Shown piece after piece: positions 7,468-15,667 of a stretch of 19,743 nucleotides of DNA. This DNA is from JBDTDV01 sp039922875 (GTDB lineage Bacteria > Actinomycetota > Actinomycetes > Actinomycetales > Microbacteriaceae). Position numbers and translations under genes: made by a program. The stretch lies in the NCBI GenBank assembly GCA_039922875.1, contig JBDTDV010000051.1, positions 1-19,743 on the forward strand. Direction: 5' to 3'. The number at the start of each line of letters is the position of its first letter. Position 1 is the first letter of the stretch. The notes under the pieces are model-generated. The model saw nothing but the letters and a program-made list of their open reading frames with translations, was not told the DNA's origin and made no database searches.

Positions 7468-7480
7468 CATAATGGAACGG
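7468..7480 (+). promoter_or_regulatory. Probable leaderless promoter of ctaE-qcrCAB
   Basis: CATAAT (7468-7473) lies six bases before the GTG at 7480-7482, which would then be the first codon of a leaderless mRNA. ATGACA (7442-7447) resembles a -35 but its spacing of 20 bases is long. The competing start, ATG 7423, has a GGAG seven bases upstream, so the assignment is not certain. Confidence 0.4.
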
Positions 7481-8109
7481 TGACGAGCACCTCGATTCCC
7501 CACCTGCATAGCGCACCAATGGTGAAGCGCCCCAATGTTGTCGCCGTTGGGACGATCGTCTGGCTTGGCAGCGAGGTCATGTTCTTCGCCGGCCTCTTTG
7601 CCATCTACTTCACCCTGCGGTCGACCTCACCCGATCTGTGGGCCGCAATGACGGCCAAGCACAATGTCACCTACGCGCTGGTGAACACCCTGATCCTGGT
7701 CGCGTCATCTGTCACCTGTCAGTTCGGCGTCTTCGCCGCCGAGCGCCTGCAGGCCAGAGCAACGGGCTGGAAGATCACCCAATGGGGCATGGTCGAGTGG
7801 TTCACCCTGACCTATGTGATGGGCGCCGTCTTCGTAGCCGGACAGGTCAATGAGTACGCCACTTTGGTGTCGGAGGGGATGACGCTCAACTCGGATGCCT
7901 ATGGGTCGGCCTTCTATATCACCACCGGTTTCCACGCCCTGCACGTTACCGGCGGGCTGATCGCCTTCTTGCTGGTCATCGGCAGAGCCTTCGCGGTCAA
8001 GAACTTCGGCCATAAGGAGGCGACCAGCGCGATCGTGGTCTCCTACTACTGGCACTTCGTCGACGTTGTCTGGATCGGCCTCTTCCTGGTCATCTACATT
8101 CTCAAATAG
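7480..8109 (+). CDS. ctaE: Cytochrome c oxidase subunit III
   Basis: Subunit III of the aa3-type cytochrome c oxidase (complex IV) in the cytoplasmic membrane; it stabilises the oxidase core and has no redox centre. From GTG 7480 the protein has 209 residues, near the family norm, with five predicted membrane helices. Conserved blocks are VGTIVWLGSEVMFFAGLFA (helix 1), TCQFGVFAAER, FHALHVTGG and the C-terminal SYYWHFVDVVWIGLF. The GTG start gives an N-terminus like that of actinobacterial homologues and sits six bases after a -10-like CATAAT. An upstream in-frame ATG (7423) would add 19 hydrophilic residues and does have a GGAG seven bases before it. First gene of ctaE-qcrC-qcrA-qcrB, with 24 bases to qcrC. 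Confidence 0.93.
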   Translation: MTSTSIPHLHSAPMVKRPNVVAVGTIVWLGSEVMFFAGLFAIYFTLRSTSPDLWAAMTAKHNVTYALVNTLILVASSVTCQFGVFAAERLQARATGWKITQWGMVEWFTLTYVMGAVFVAGQVNEYATLVSEGMTLNSDAYGSAFYITTGFHALHVTGGLIAFLLVIGRAFAVKNFGHKEATSAIVVSYYWHFVDVVWIGLFLVIYILK

Positions 8110-8133
8110 GAATCGGGAGCTAGCCACAACACT

Positions 8134-8946
8134 ATGCGCCACAAACCGCACCAGTCGGTTCACAAGAACCGCAAGACCGGCCGCCGGCATCCGCTGGCCA
8201 TGGTTGCCCTGCTCGCACTCGCACTCGGGATGACCGGGGGCGCGTACGCGGTGTTCAATTCGTCTACGGCTTCAGCCGAGACGCAGGCGGCCTCGCAACA
8301 ATCCATCGATCAGGGCAAGAAGCTCTTCATGGCCAACTGCGCCACCTGTCACGGTCTGCAGGCACAGGGCTCCGGTGTTGCGCCCAGCCTGATCGGCGTC
8401 GGTGCTGCGTCAGTTGATTTCCAGGTGGGTACCGGCCGGATGCCGATGGCGATGAACGGGCCGCAGGCGCAGCAGAAGCCGCCGCAGTTCACCGAGGAAC
8501 AGACCGCGCAGCTCGCGGCGTACGTCGCGTCGCTCGCCCCCGGCCCGGCGATCCCTGAGGGATCTGTGCTGGATGCCAACGGTGACGTGACCAATGGCGG
8601 AGTGCTGTTCCGCACCAATTGCGCGATGTGCCATAACGTCGCCGGTGCTGGCGGCGCGCTGACCGAGGGCAAATTCGCACCGCCGCTGAACGGCGTGACT
8701 CCCAAGCACATCTACGAGGCGATGGAGACCGGCCCGCAGAACATGCCGGTGTTCAACGACGCGAATATCTCACAGTCCGATAAGCGCGATATCATCTCCT
8801 ACCTCAACTTCCTTGACACCCACCCCTCCCCCGGCGGATATGATCTCGGATCCTTGGGCCCGGTGTCCGAGGGTCTGTTCCTCTGGATCTTCGGGCTCGG
8901 CGCGATCGTCGGAGTCACCGTATGGATCACCGCGAAGTCGAACTGA
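8134..8946 (+). CDS. qcrC: Di-haem cytochrome c subunit of the bc1 complex
   Basis: Actinobacterial cytochrome cc that passes electrons from the Rieske protein straight to CtaC, so no soluble cytochrome c is needed. 270 residues. A basic N-terminus (residues 1-19) and a hydrophobic segment (~20-41) form an uncleaved anchor or signal. The two c-haem sites are CATCH (Cys69, Cys72, His73) and CAMCH (Cys163, Cys166, His167), each followed by a Met-rich block (GRMPMAM and QNMPVF) that can supply the sixth ligand. A C-terminal helix (~245-264) anchors the protein. The haem domains face outside. The ATG at 8134 has only a distant GGGAG (about 14 bases), suggesting a weak ribosome site or coupling to ctaE. 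qcrA follows after 39 bases. Confidence 0.96.
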   Translation: MRHKPHQSVHKNRKTGRRHPLAMVALLALALGMTGGAYAVFNSSTASAETQAASQQSIDQGKKLFMANCATCHGLQAQGSGVAPSLIGVGAASVDFQVGTGRMPMAMNGPQAQQKPPQFTEEQTAQLAAYVASLAPGPAIPEGSVLDANGDVTNGGVLFRTNCAMCHNVAGAGGALTEGKFAPPLNGVTPKHIYEAMETGPQNMPVFNDANISQSDKRDIISYLNFLDTHPSPGGYDLGSLGPVSEGLFLWIFGLGAIVGVTVWITAKSN

Positions 8947-8985
8947 TCGACGACCGGACATTGACACAGCGCGCAAAGGAGAACA

Positions 8986-10059
8986 ATGGCACAGGACGAT
9001 AACAGCGGCAAGGATCTCGCCGCTGGCGATTCGTCGGCCGTCGAACCGGTCAGAGAGGGAAACCCTGGTTCGGCGGTACTGATAGCGGACTCGATCGAGA
9101 ATCCCGGATTCCCACCGCATCGGGCTCGGGTGACCGATCTCGACCCGAAAAAGGAACGTCGGGCGGAACGCGTCGTCTATACCCTGTTCTACCTCTCTAT
9201 CGTCGGCAGCGTATGGGCGATCGCGGCCTACATGCTCTTCCCGATCAATGGTTCGGACCCCGGTTCGGTGCGTTTGAACAACATGTTCATCGGGATCGGT
9301 ATGGCGCTGGCGTTGCTGGCCCTCGGCATCGGCGCGGTGCACTGGAGCAAGTCACTCATGTCGGCGAAGGAGGGTGTCGATCTCAGGCATCCGGTCGGCG
9401 GCGATGCGGAAACACAAGCGCGAGCCGTCGAGATCTTCGAAGAAGCAAACCAGGAGTCCGGCTTCGGCCGGAGAACGTTGATCCGCAACTCCCTCATCGG
9501 GGCGTTGGTCGTATTCCCGCTACCGGCCGTCGTGCTGTTCCGCGGCTGGGGTCCGCAGGACAAGGATCCGGTGGCATTGCTCAAGCACACGATGTGGGAA
9601 AAAGGTACCCGGCTCACCTTGGACCCGTCGGGCACCCCGATTAGAGCCGCAGACGTGACCATCGGGTCTGCGTTCCATGTCATCCCGGAAGGACTCAACG
9701 AGAAGTCCGACAAGCTCGAAGAGAAGGCCAAGGCTGCCGTATTGCTGATGCGGCTGCCCGTGCAGGACCTGCACGTTTCGGCTGACCGTAAGAACTGGAA
9801 TTACGACGGGATCGTCGCCTACTCCAAGATCTGCACCCACGTCGGCTGCCCGGTCGCCCTGTATGAACAGCAGACCCACCACTTGCTGTGCCCATGCCAC
9901 CAATCGCAGTTCGACATCACGCATGAGGCAAAGGTGATCTTCGGACCGGCGAAACGACCGCTGCCCCAACTACCCATCACGGTAGACGCGGAAGGCTATC
10001 TGATCGCGCGTAGCGATTTCACCGAGCCTGTTGGACCGAGTTTCTGGGAGCGCAATTGA
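8986..10059 (+). CDS. qcrA: Rieske iron-sulfur subunit of the bc1 complex
   Basis: Oxidises menaquinol at the Qo site and hands the electron to QcrC. 357 residues, with the three membrane helices typical of actinobacterial QcrA (~63-85, 99-119 and 167-186), compared with one in most other bacteria. The [2Fe-2S] ligands are Cys283 and His285 in CTHVGC and Cys302 and His305 in CPCHQSQFD; Cys288 and Cys304 form the usual disulfide. The hydrophilic N-terminal 60 residues are cytoplasmic. ATG 8986 is supported by AAAGGAG at 8975-8981. The stop overlaps the qcrB start in TTGA. Confidence 0.96.
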   Translation: MAQDDNSGKDLAAGDSSAVEPVREGNPGSAVLIADSIENPGFPPHRARVTDLDPKKERRAERVVYTLFYLSIVGSVWAIAAYMLFPINGSDPGSVRLNNMFIGIGMALALLALGIGAVHWSKSLMSAKEGVDLRHPVGGDAETQARAVEIFEEANQESGFGRRTLIRNSLIGALVVFPLPAVVLFRGWGPQDKDPVALLKHTMWEKGTRLTLDPSGTPIRAADVTIGSAFHVIPEGLNEKSDKLEEKAKAAVLLMRLPVQDLHVSADRKNWNYDGIVAYSKICTHVGCPVALYEQQTHHLLCPCHQSQFDITHEAKVIFGPAKRPLPQLPITVDAEGYLIARSDFTEPVGPSFWERN

Positions 10060-11666
10060 GCACGTCAACTGACACGCGGGCCGTGGCGAAAAAGGACGGC
10101 GGTTTCACCGCTGCCGCGGCAAAATACATCGATGAGCGCACGAGCGTTTCCGGTCTGGTCAAGGAGTTAGGCCGCAAGATCTTCCCGGACCACTGGTCAT
10201 TCCTTCTCGGCGAAGTGAACCTGTACAGCTTCGTGGTCATCCTGCTCACCGGGACCTTCTTGACCTTCTTCTTCCAAGCCTCGATGGCGCCGGTACAATA
10301 CGACGGTTCCTTCGTGCCGCTCAAGGGCATGGAGATGTCCTCCGCGATGTCCTCGACGTTGAATATCTCCTTCGACATCCGCGGCGGCCTGCTGATCCGC
10401 CAGATCCATCATTGGGCGGCGTTGCTGTTCGTCGCCGGGATCGGTCTGCACATGTTGCGGATTTTCTTCACCGGCGCCTTCCGCAAGCCCCGCGAATTGA
10501 ATTGGGTGATCGGCTTCGTGCTGTTCGTCCTCGCAATGGCCGAGGGTTTCACCGGGTATTCACTCCCCGACGATCTGCTCTCCGGCAATGGCCTGCGCAT
10601 CATCGACGGAATGGTCAAGGGAATCCCGCTGGTCGGCACCTGGATCTCGTTCCTGCTCTTCGGGGGCGAGTTCCCCGGTACCGACATCGTCGGACGGCTC
10701 TATTCGCTGCATATTCTGCTGCTGCCCGGACTCCTGCTGGCCCTGATCGCGCTGCACCTGGTTTTCGTCGTGGTACATAAACACACCCAGTACCCGGCCG
10801 CCGGCAGAACACAGCAGAATGTCGCCGGGTATCCGGTCCTCCCGGTGTACGCCGGCAAGGCAGGCGGATTCTTCTTCATCGTCTTCGGCGTTCTGGTTCT
10901 GATCGCTTCGTTCTTCACGATCAACCCGATCTGGAACTATGGACCGTATGATCCGTCTCCGGTATCTGCTGGCACCCAGCCGGACTGGTATATCGGGTTC
11001 GCCGACGGAGCACTCCGGCTGATTCCGCCGGGCTGGGAATTCGTCTGGCTCGACCACACCTGGTCATTCAACATCCTCGTGCCGCTGATCGTCATCGGTG
11101 TGTTCCTGGTGCTCGTGGCGCTCTACCCGTTCATCGAGGCCTGGATCACCGGCGACAAGCGAGAGCACCACATGCTGGACCGCCCCCGCAACGCGCCGAC
11201 CCGGACCGCCATCGGCGCTGCAGGGGTCACCTTCTACGCCGCGCTGTGGGCGTCAGCGGCCTCAGACCTGATCGCTACCCACTTCCACCTGACCATGGAG
11301 GGAGTGATCCATTCTCTGCAAGCAATTGCCATCCTCGGTCCAATCGTCGCCTTCTTCGTCGCCAAACGGATCTGTCTGGCACTGCAGAAGAAGGACCGGA
11401 CGATTGCGTTGCACGGCTATGAGTCCGGCCGGATCGTGAAGCTTCCCGGTGGCGAGTTCATCGAGGTCCATGAACAGCTCGACGAGTACGAGCGCTGGCG
11501 CTTGGTCAGCTTCGAAAGCTACAAGCCGCTGATGTTGCGGCCCAATAGCTCGGGAAAGATCACTGGCGCTGAGCGGTTGCGGGCTGCGCTGTCCCGATGG
11601 TTCTTCGAGGATCGGATCGAGCCGCCGACACAACACCAACTCACCGAAGGTCACGGTCACCACTGA
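10056..11666 (+). CDS. qcrB: Cytochrome b subunit of the bc1 complex
   Basis: Membrane core of complex III with two b haems; drives the Q cycle. 536 residues, long because actinobacterial QcrB has a C-terminal extension (here ending GHGHH). Haem ligands are His118 and His132 (x13 spacing) and His219 and His234 (x14 spacing, as in b6 and actinobacterial proteins). The Qo-site motif is PDWY at 309-312, the actinobacterial form of PEWY. The KIFPDHWSFLLGE block near residue 41 is typical of the group. The start is TTG 10056, overlapping the qcrA stop by four bases (TTGA) with GGGAG a few bases upstream, so translation is probably coupled. rlmA follows directly. Confidence 0.96.
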   Translation: MSTSTDTRAVAKKDGGFTAAAAKYIDERTSVSGLVKELGRKIFPDHWSFLLGEVNLYSFVVILLTGTFLTFFFQASMAPVQYDGSFVPLKGMEMSSAMSSTLNISFDIRGGLLIRQIHHWAALLFVAGIGLHMLRIFFTGAFRKPRELNWVIGFVLFVLAMAEGFTGYSLPDDLLSGNGLRIIDGMVKGIPLVGTWISFLLFGGEFPGTDIVGRLYSLHILLLPGLLLALIALHLVFVVVHKHTQYPAAGRTQQNVAGYPVLPVYAGKAGGFFFIVFGVLVLIASFFTINPIWNYGPYDPSPVSAGTQPDWYIGFADGALRLIPPGWEFVWLDHTWSFNILVPLIVIGVFLVLVALYPFIEAWITGDKREHHMLDRPRNAPTRTAIGAAGVTFYAALWASAASDLIATHFHLTMEGVIHSLQAIAILGPIVAFFVAKRICLALQKKDRTIALHGYESGRIVKLPGGEFIEVHEQLDEYERWRLVSFESYKPLMLRPNSSGKITGAERLRAALSRWFFEDRIEPPTQHQLTEGHGHH

Positions 11667-12517
11667 GCCAGCCTCAGGCGGTACCGCTGGGCCAGTCGCT
11701 CGGCGAGCGGCTGGTTCAGTGGCTACGATGCCCGCATTGCGGTCGCCGACTGCGACCGCAAGGGCCGCTGACCCTGATCTGCGCTGCCGGGCACAGCCTC
11801 GACTGCAATAGGCGCGGCTATCTGAATTCTCTGACCGCACCCAGCCGATTTCGCGGTGACGATGCGGACATGCTGGATGCGCGAGCCCGGGTGTTGGATT
11901 CCGGCGTCTTCAAACCCATCGCAGATGCGGTTGCGGAGCTGGCTCCATACAGATCGTCCGGTCAGCTGGTCGACTTCGGCTGCGGCACGGGCTATTACCT
12001 ATCCGCTCTGCTTCGACCACGACCGCGCTGGGGCGCACTCGCCGTGGACCTCTCGCCCTACGCCGTGGCCATGGCACGTTCGTGCGCACCCGCCGTGGTT
12101 GGCCTGGTGGCCGATCTGTGGCGTCCACTGGCGATCCGGGATGCTTCGGCCGACGTGGCCCTGAACGCTTTCGCGCCACACAACCCCGACGAGTTCCATC
12201 GGATCCTCAAACCCGGCGGGACCATCATCGTGGTGACCCCGCGTCCGGAACACCTGGGAGAGCTTCAGGAGCTGGGTCTCGCGCTGAGAGTCCCGGCCGG
12301 AAAACCGGAACAGCTGATCAAAAGCTTCGAAGGCCGGTTCACCCTGAGCACGCGGCGTGCCGTGGCGTTTTCCGCCGGAATCACCGCGGCCGCCCTGGCC
12401 GATATCATCGCGATGGGGCCGTCTGCCCATCACCCGGATCGGCTGAATACTCCATCGAGCGCCCAGCTGAGCGCGGCGACGGTTTCCGTAGATGTACTCG
12501 CCTTCGCCCGTTCCTGA
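11597..12517 (+). CDS. rlmA: RlmA-family 23S rRNA (guanine-N1) methyltransferase, start uncertain
   Basis: Predicted SAM-dependent methyltransferase of the RlmA/TlrB family, which methylates a guanine (G745 or G748) in hairpin 35 of 23S rRNA; TlrB members give tylosin resistance. The zinc site is CPHC, then CAAGH, followed by the family block CNRRGYLNSL. The SAM loop is VDFGCGTGYY, followed by AVDLSPYAVAMA, ALNAFAP and KPGGTIIVVTPRPEHL. From ATG 11597 the protein has 306 residues, but this start lies 70 bases inside qcrB, has no Shine-Dalgarno, and its first 22 residues look like an out-of-frame reading of qcrB. No other ATG, GTG or TTG precedes the zinc site. A CTG at 11663 would overlap the qcrB stop as CTGA and give 284 residues, the usual size. 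It ends nine bases before the convergent ctaF. Confidence 0.8.
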   Translation: MVLRGSDRAADTTPTHRRSRSPLSQPQAVPLGQSLGERLVQWLRCPHCGRRLRPQGPLTLICAAGHSLDCNRRGYLNSLTAPSRFRGDDADMLDARARVLDSGVFKPIADAVAELAPYRSSGQLVDFGCGTGYYLSALLRPRPRWGALAVDLSPYAVAMARSCAPAVVGLVADLWRPLAIRDASADVALNAFAPHNPDEFHRILKPGGTIIVVTPRPEHLGELQELGLALRVPAGKPEQLIKSFEGRFTLSTRRAVAFSAGITAAALADIIAMGPSAHHPDRLNTPSSAQLSAATVSVDVLAFARS

Positions 12518-12526
12518 CGGCGCCGA

Positions 12527-12943
12527 TCAGCGGGCGAAGTAGCCGCGGTAGTACTCGAACGTCCAGCCGACCAGGCAAACCACCGCGAAGGTGACGCCAA
12601 CGAACGTGATCCAAAATCCGACCGCTATTCCAAGAAATGCAAGGGCCGCGGCCCCGCTGATCAGGAACGGCCACCAGCTCCAAGGACTGAAGTGACCGAG
12701 TTCCGGATCGCCGTCATCGATATTCCCGTCGAGCCGGTCCTCTGGCAGTTCACCGGTTTGACCGGCATGGACCCGCCCTAGATAGAACGCGACAAACGCG
12801 GTGAACAGCGCCACCAGCGCCAACGGCGTACCACCGGACCACTCGATCGCATGGTTGGTAAGCCACCCCCAGACCATGTACCCGACGGAGACAATGAAGA
12901 AGAACCCCGCAATGATCCAGAAAATCTTGGCATTGGTACCCAT
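12527..12943 (-). CDS. ctaF: Cytochrome c oxidase subunit IV, actinobacterial type
   Basis: Small accessory subunit of the actinobacterial aa3 oxidase. 138 residues with about four hydrophobic segments: one near the N-terminus (ending SVGYMVWGW), one at ~39-57, and two in the C-terminal third. The charged middle (GELPEDRLDGNIDDGDPELG, residues ~64-83) and the SPWSWWPF block are typical of CtaF. ATG 12941-12943 is preceded by AAGGTGA. It starts one base after the ctaD stop, so it is translated with ctaD in the ctaC-ctaD-ctaF operon. Its stop faces the rlmA stop nine bases away, with no hairpin between them. Confidence 0.93.
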   Translation of the reverse strand: MGTNAKIFWIIAGFFFIVSVGYMVWGWLTNHAIEWSGGTPLALVALFTAFVAFYLGRVHAGQTGELPEDRLDGNIDDGDPELGHFSPWSWWPFLISGAAALAFLGIAVGFWITFVGVTFAVVCLVGWTFEYYRGYFAR

Positions 12944-12944
12944 G

Positions 12945-14690
12945 TCACTTCACCTTATCGTCGGAGAGGTCTCGGATCGGCGCATCGGGCGCATCCTTAC
13001 CGGGGCCAACACCAAGTGGTATACCCGCCTCCGGGTGATTGAGGTCAAAGGCCGGCGATTCGCTCCTGATCCGCGGGATCGAGGTGAAGTTATGCCTGGG
13101 CGGCGGGCAACTCGTCGCCCACTCCAGTGACCGGCCGTAACCCCAGGGGTCGTTGACAGTGACCTTGGGTGCGTACCGCGAGGTGAGATAGACGTTCAGG
13201 AAGAACGGGATCATCGAGGCTCCCAAGATCATCGCACCGACCGTGGACACTTGGTTCATCCAGGTGAAGCCGTCCTGCGGGCTATACGTGGCGTACCGTC
13301 GAGGCATCCCGATAACACCCAGCCAATGCTGGATCAGGAAGGTGGTGTGGAACCCGATGAATAGCATCCAGAAGTGGATCTTGCCCAGCCGTTCGTTCAG
13401 TAGTCTGCCGGTCCATTTCGGCCACCAGAAGTAGAATCCACTGAACATGGCGAACACAACCGTGCCGAACACGACGTAGTGGAAGTGCGCGACCACGAAA
13501 TATGTGTCCGAGACGTGGAAGTCCAGCGGCGGTGATGCCAGGATCACGCCGGTCAGGCCGCCGAACGTGAAGGTGACCAGAAATCCGATCGCCCACAGCA
13601 TTGCCGACTCGAATGTGACAGAGCCCCGCCACATGGTACCGATCCAGTTGAAGATCTTCACGCCGGTCGGCACCGCGATCAGCATCGACATCAGGGAGAA
13701 GAACGGAAGGAGCACGCCACCGGTCACATACATGTGGTGCGCCCACACCGTGACCGACAGCGACGCGATGGCGATCGTGGCATAAACCAAGGTCTTGTAG
13801 CCGAAGACCGGCTTTCGACTGAACACCGGGAACACCTCGGTCACGATGCCGAAGAACGGCAGCGCAATAATGTACACCTCCGGATGCCCGAAGAACCAGA
13901 ACAGGTGCTGCCAGAGCAGTGCACCACCATTGGCCGCGTCATAAATATGAGCGTTGAACACCCGATCGGCGGCAAGCCCGAACAGCGCAGCGGCCAGCAC
14001 GGGGAACGCCATCAACACGATGATCGAGGTGATCAGCGCATTCCAGGTGAAGATCGGCATCCGGAACATGGTCATCCCCGGTGCCCGCAGGGTGATGATC
14101 GTCGTGATGAAGTTCACCGCGCCCAAGATCGTGCCGAAGCCGCTTAAGGCCAGCCCCATCACCCACAGGTTGCCGCCGACCCCTGGCGAGAACGTGGTAC
14201 TGGACAACGGCGCATAGCCGAACCATCCGAAGGATGCCGCCCCCTGCGGGGTCAGGAAGCCGGCGACGGCGATCAGACTGCCGAAGCTGTAGAACCAATA
14301 CGCCAGCGCGTTCAACCGCGGGAACGCCACGTCGGGCGCACCGATCTGCAACGGCATGATGAAGTTGACGAATCCGGCGAACAGAGGCGTCGCAAACATC
14401 AACAGCATGATGGTGCCGTGCATGGTGAACAGCTGATTGTACTGCTCTTTGGATTCCACGAGGTGCATGCCTGGCTCGAACAGCTGCGCCCGCATGATCA
14501 GGGCCATCACGCCGCCGAGGCAGAAGTACACGAACGAGGTGATCAGGTACATGTACCCGATCGTCTTGTGGTCGGTGGAGGTGATCCAGCTGACCAGGAT
14601 GTTTCCTTTTCGCTGTGCTCCCGGGGTCACCGGTGGTTGCGCCGACGGTGGCGCATTGGTAACCGGAGCCGTAATTGTCGTGGTGCTCAT
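12945..14690 (-). CDS. ctaD: Cytochrome c oxidase subunit I (aa3 type)
   Basis: Catalytic subunit: reduces O2 and pumps protons. 581 residues with the twelve-helix core. Low-spin haem ligands are His91 (TMHGTIM) and His404. The binuclear site has His269 and Tyr273 in HPEVY, the CuB ligands His318 and His319 in WAHHM, and the haem a3 ligand His402 in AHFHYV. Glu271 in HPEVY marks the A1 class, with a D-channel proton donor. All redox ligands are present. The N-terminal Thr/Pro-rich region (~1-28) and the C-terminal hydrophilic tail are cytoplasmic. Its ATG starts 11 bases after the ctaC stop with a GGGG ribosome site. In Mycobacterium and Corynebacterium ctaD lies apart; here it is between ctaC and ctaF. 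Confidence 0.97.
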   Translation of the reverse strand: MSTTTITAPVTNAPPSAQPPVTPGAQRKGNILVSWITSTDHKTIGYMYLITSFVYFCLGGVMALIMRAQLFEPGMHLVESKEQYNQLFTMHGTIMLLMFATPLFAGFVNFIMPLQIGAPDVAFPRLNALAYWFYSFGSLIAVAGFLTPQGAASFGWFGYAPLSSTTFSPGVGGNLWVMGLALSGFGTILGAVNFITTIITLRAPGMTMFRMPIFTWNALITSIIVLMAFPVLAAALFGLAADRVFNAHIYDAANGGALLWQHLFWFFGHPEVYIIALPFFGIVTEVFPVFSRKPVFGYKTLVYATIAIASLSVTVWAHHMYVTGGVLLPFFSLMSMLIAVPTGVKIFNWIGTMWRGSVTFESAMLWAIGFLVTFTFGGLTGVILASPPLDFHVSDTYFVVAHFHYVVFGTVVFAMFSGFYFWWPKWTGRLLNERLGKIHFWMLFIGFHTTFLIQHWLGVIGMPRRYATYSPQDGFTWMNQVSTVGAMILGASMIPFFLNVYLTSRYAPKVTVNDPWGYGRSLEWATSCPPPRHNFTSIPRIRSESPAFDLNHPEAGIPLGVGPGKDAPDAPIRDLSDDKVK

Positions 14691-14701
14691 CTCAATTGCC
14701 C

Positions 14702-15586
14702 CTACTCATTGGTCTTCGGCGCACTCGTGCCGGGCAGGTTCTGATTGCGATCGTACTGCGATCCCAGATCACCGGTATAGCCCGCCGCCTTCAGTGACGC
14801 GATGTACTGGTCGTATTTATCCTGAGAAACGACCTTGACGTTGAAGAGCATCTGGGAATGATATTCACCGCACAACTCGGCGCACTTGCCGGCATAGGTG
14901 CCTTCTCGCTCCGGGATCAGCGACATGTAGTTGATATGCCCGGGGATGACGTCTTTCTTGTACAGGAAGGTGGGCACCCAGAACGAGTGGATCACGTCTC
15001 GGGAATGGAGCTCCAACTCGATCTTCTTCCCGATCGGAAGATACAGGGTGGGCAGTTCCGCCTCCACGATGGAACCCGGGCGAGCGTTGGAGTCGTCGGG
15101 CTGAGCCTGGATTCCAGGTGAGTACGCGCCCTCGGTCTTGTAGTCGAAGTCCCAGGCCCACTGCTTTGCGTATACCTGGATCACCTGGTCGGGCGCTGGG
15201 AAACGCGCCTCAATAGCCACCTGGTCGCGCACCGTGAATGCGAAGAAGCCCAGCACCAGAATGAACGGCACGACCGTGTAGAAGATCTCGATCGGCAGGT
15301 TGTACCGCATCTGAGGCGGAAGCCCGGTCTGTCCCTTCCTGCGCCGGTACACCACCATGGTCCACAGGATCAGGCCCCAGACGATGAAGCCGATGATCAG
15401 CAGGACGATCCAAGAGGTCACCCATAACCCGGAAACTCGTTCTGTGTGGTTGGTGACCGGCGCCTCCCCCTCGACAAATCCAGGCAGGAAACCATGCAGC
15501 TGCGCTTGCGTGCAGCCGGCAAGGATCAAGACGAGCGTCGCTGCGATCGGAATAGCAGCCCATCGGAGACGACGATTGTGGCGCAC
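14702..15586 (-). CDS. ctaC: Cytochrome c oxidase subunit II (CuA, lipoprotein)
   Basis: Receives electrons from QcrC at its CuA centre. From GTG 15584-15586 the protein has 294 residues. The N-terminus has a basic stretch (RHNRRLR), a hydrophobic core and a lipobox LAGC with Cys25, so it is a predicted lipoprotein. Two membrane helices follow (~55-78 and ~101-118). CuA ligands are His200 (DVIHSFW), Cys235, Glu237 and Cys239 in CAELCGEYH, His243 and Met246; all are present. GTG 15586 is chosen because AAAGG lies six bases upstream and the signal peptide then begins at residue 1. A TTG at 15625 would add 13 residues before the signal. First gene of ctaC-ctaD-ctaF. Confidence 0.95.
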   Translation of the reverse strand: MRHNRRLRWAAIPIAATLVLILAGCTQAQLHGFLPGFVEGEAPVTNHTERVSGLWVTSWIVLLIIGFIVWGLILWTMVVYRRRKGQTGLPPQMRYNLPIEIFYTVVPFILVLGFFAFTVRDQVAIEARFPAPDQVIQVYAKQWAWDFDYKTEGAYSPGIQAQPDDSNARPGSIVEAELPTLYLPIGKKIELELHSRDVIHSFWVPTFLYKKDVIPGHINYMSLIPEREGTYAGKCAELCGEYHSQMLFNVKVVSQDKYDQYIASLKAAGYTGDLGSQYDRNQNLPGTSAPKTNE

Positions 15587-15611
15587 CGGTGACCTTTCGA
15601 GAGTCTCATGA

Positions 15612-15630
15612 ACAGTTACTTCCAACTGTA
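15612..15630 (-). promoter_or_regulatory. Probable ctaCDF promoter with an overlapping inverted repeat
   Basis: Minus-strand TACAGT (15625-15630) fits the -10 pattern and would give a leader of about 30 bases. ACAGTT (15612-15617) and AACTGT (15624-15629) form a 6-bp inverted repeat with a 6-base spacer that covers the -10 and the presumed transcript start, the place expected for a repressor site. The arms are short; chance is possible. No clear -35. Confidence 0.3.
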
Positions 15631-15667
15631 TTTGAACGCCTTCAGCTTACTCCGGGCCACGCGCCGG

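Noticed and set aside
7423..7479. ATG 7423 as the ctaE start
   Set aside because: It has a GGAG seven bases upstream, so it is not excluded, but it adds a hydrophilic stretch unlike homologues, and a good -10 (CATAAT) lies inside that stretch, just before the GTG at 7480.
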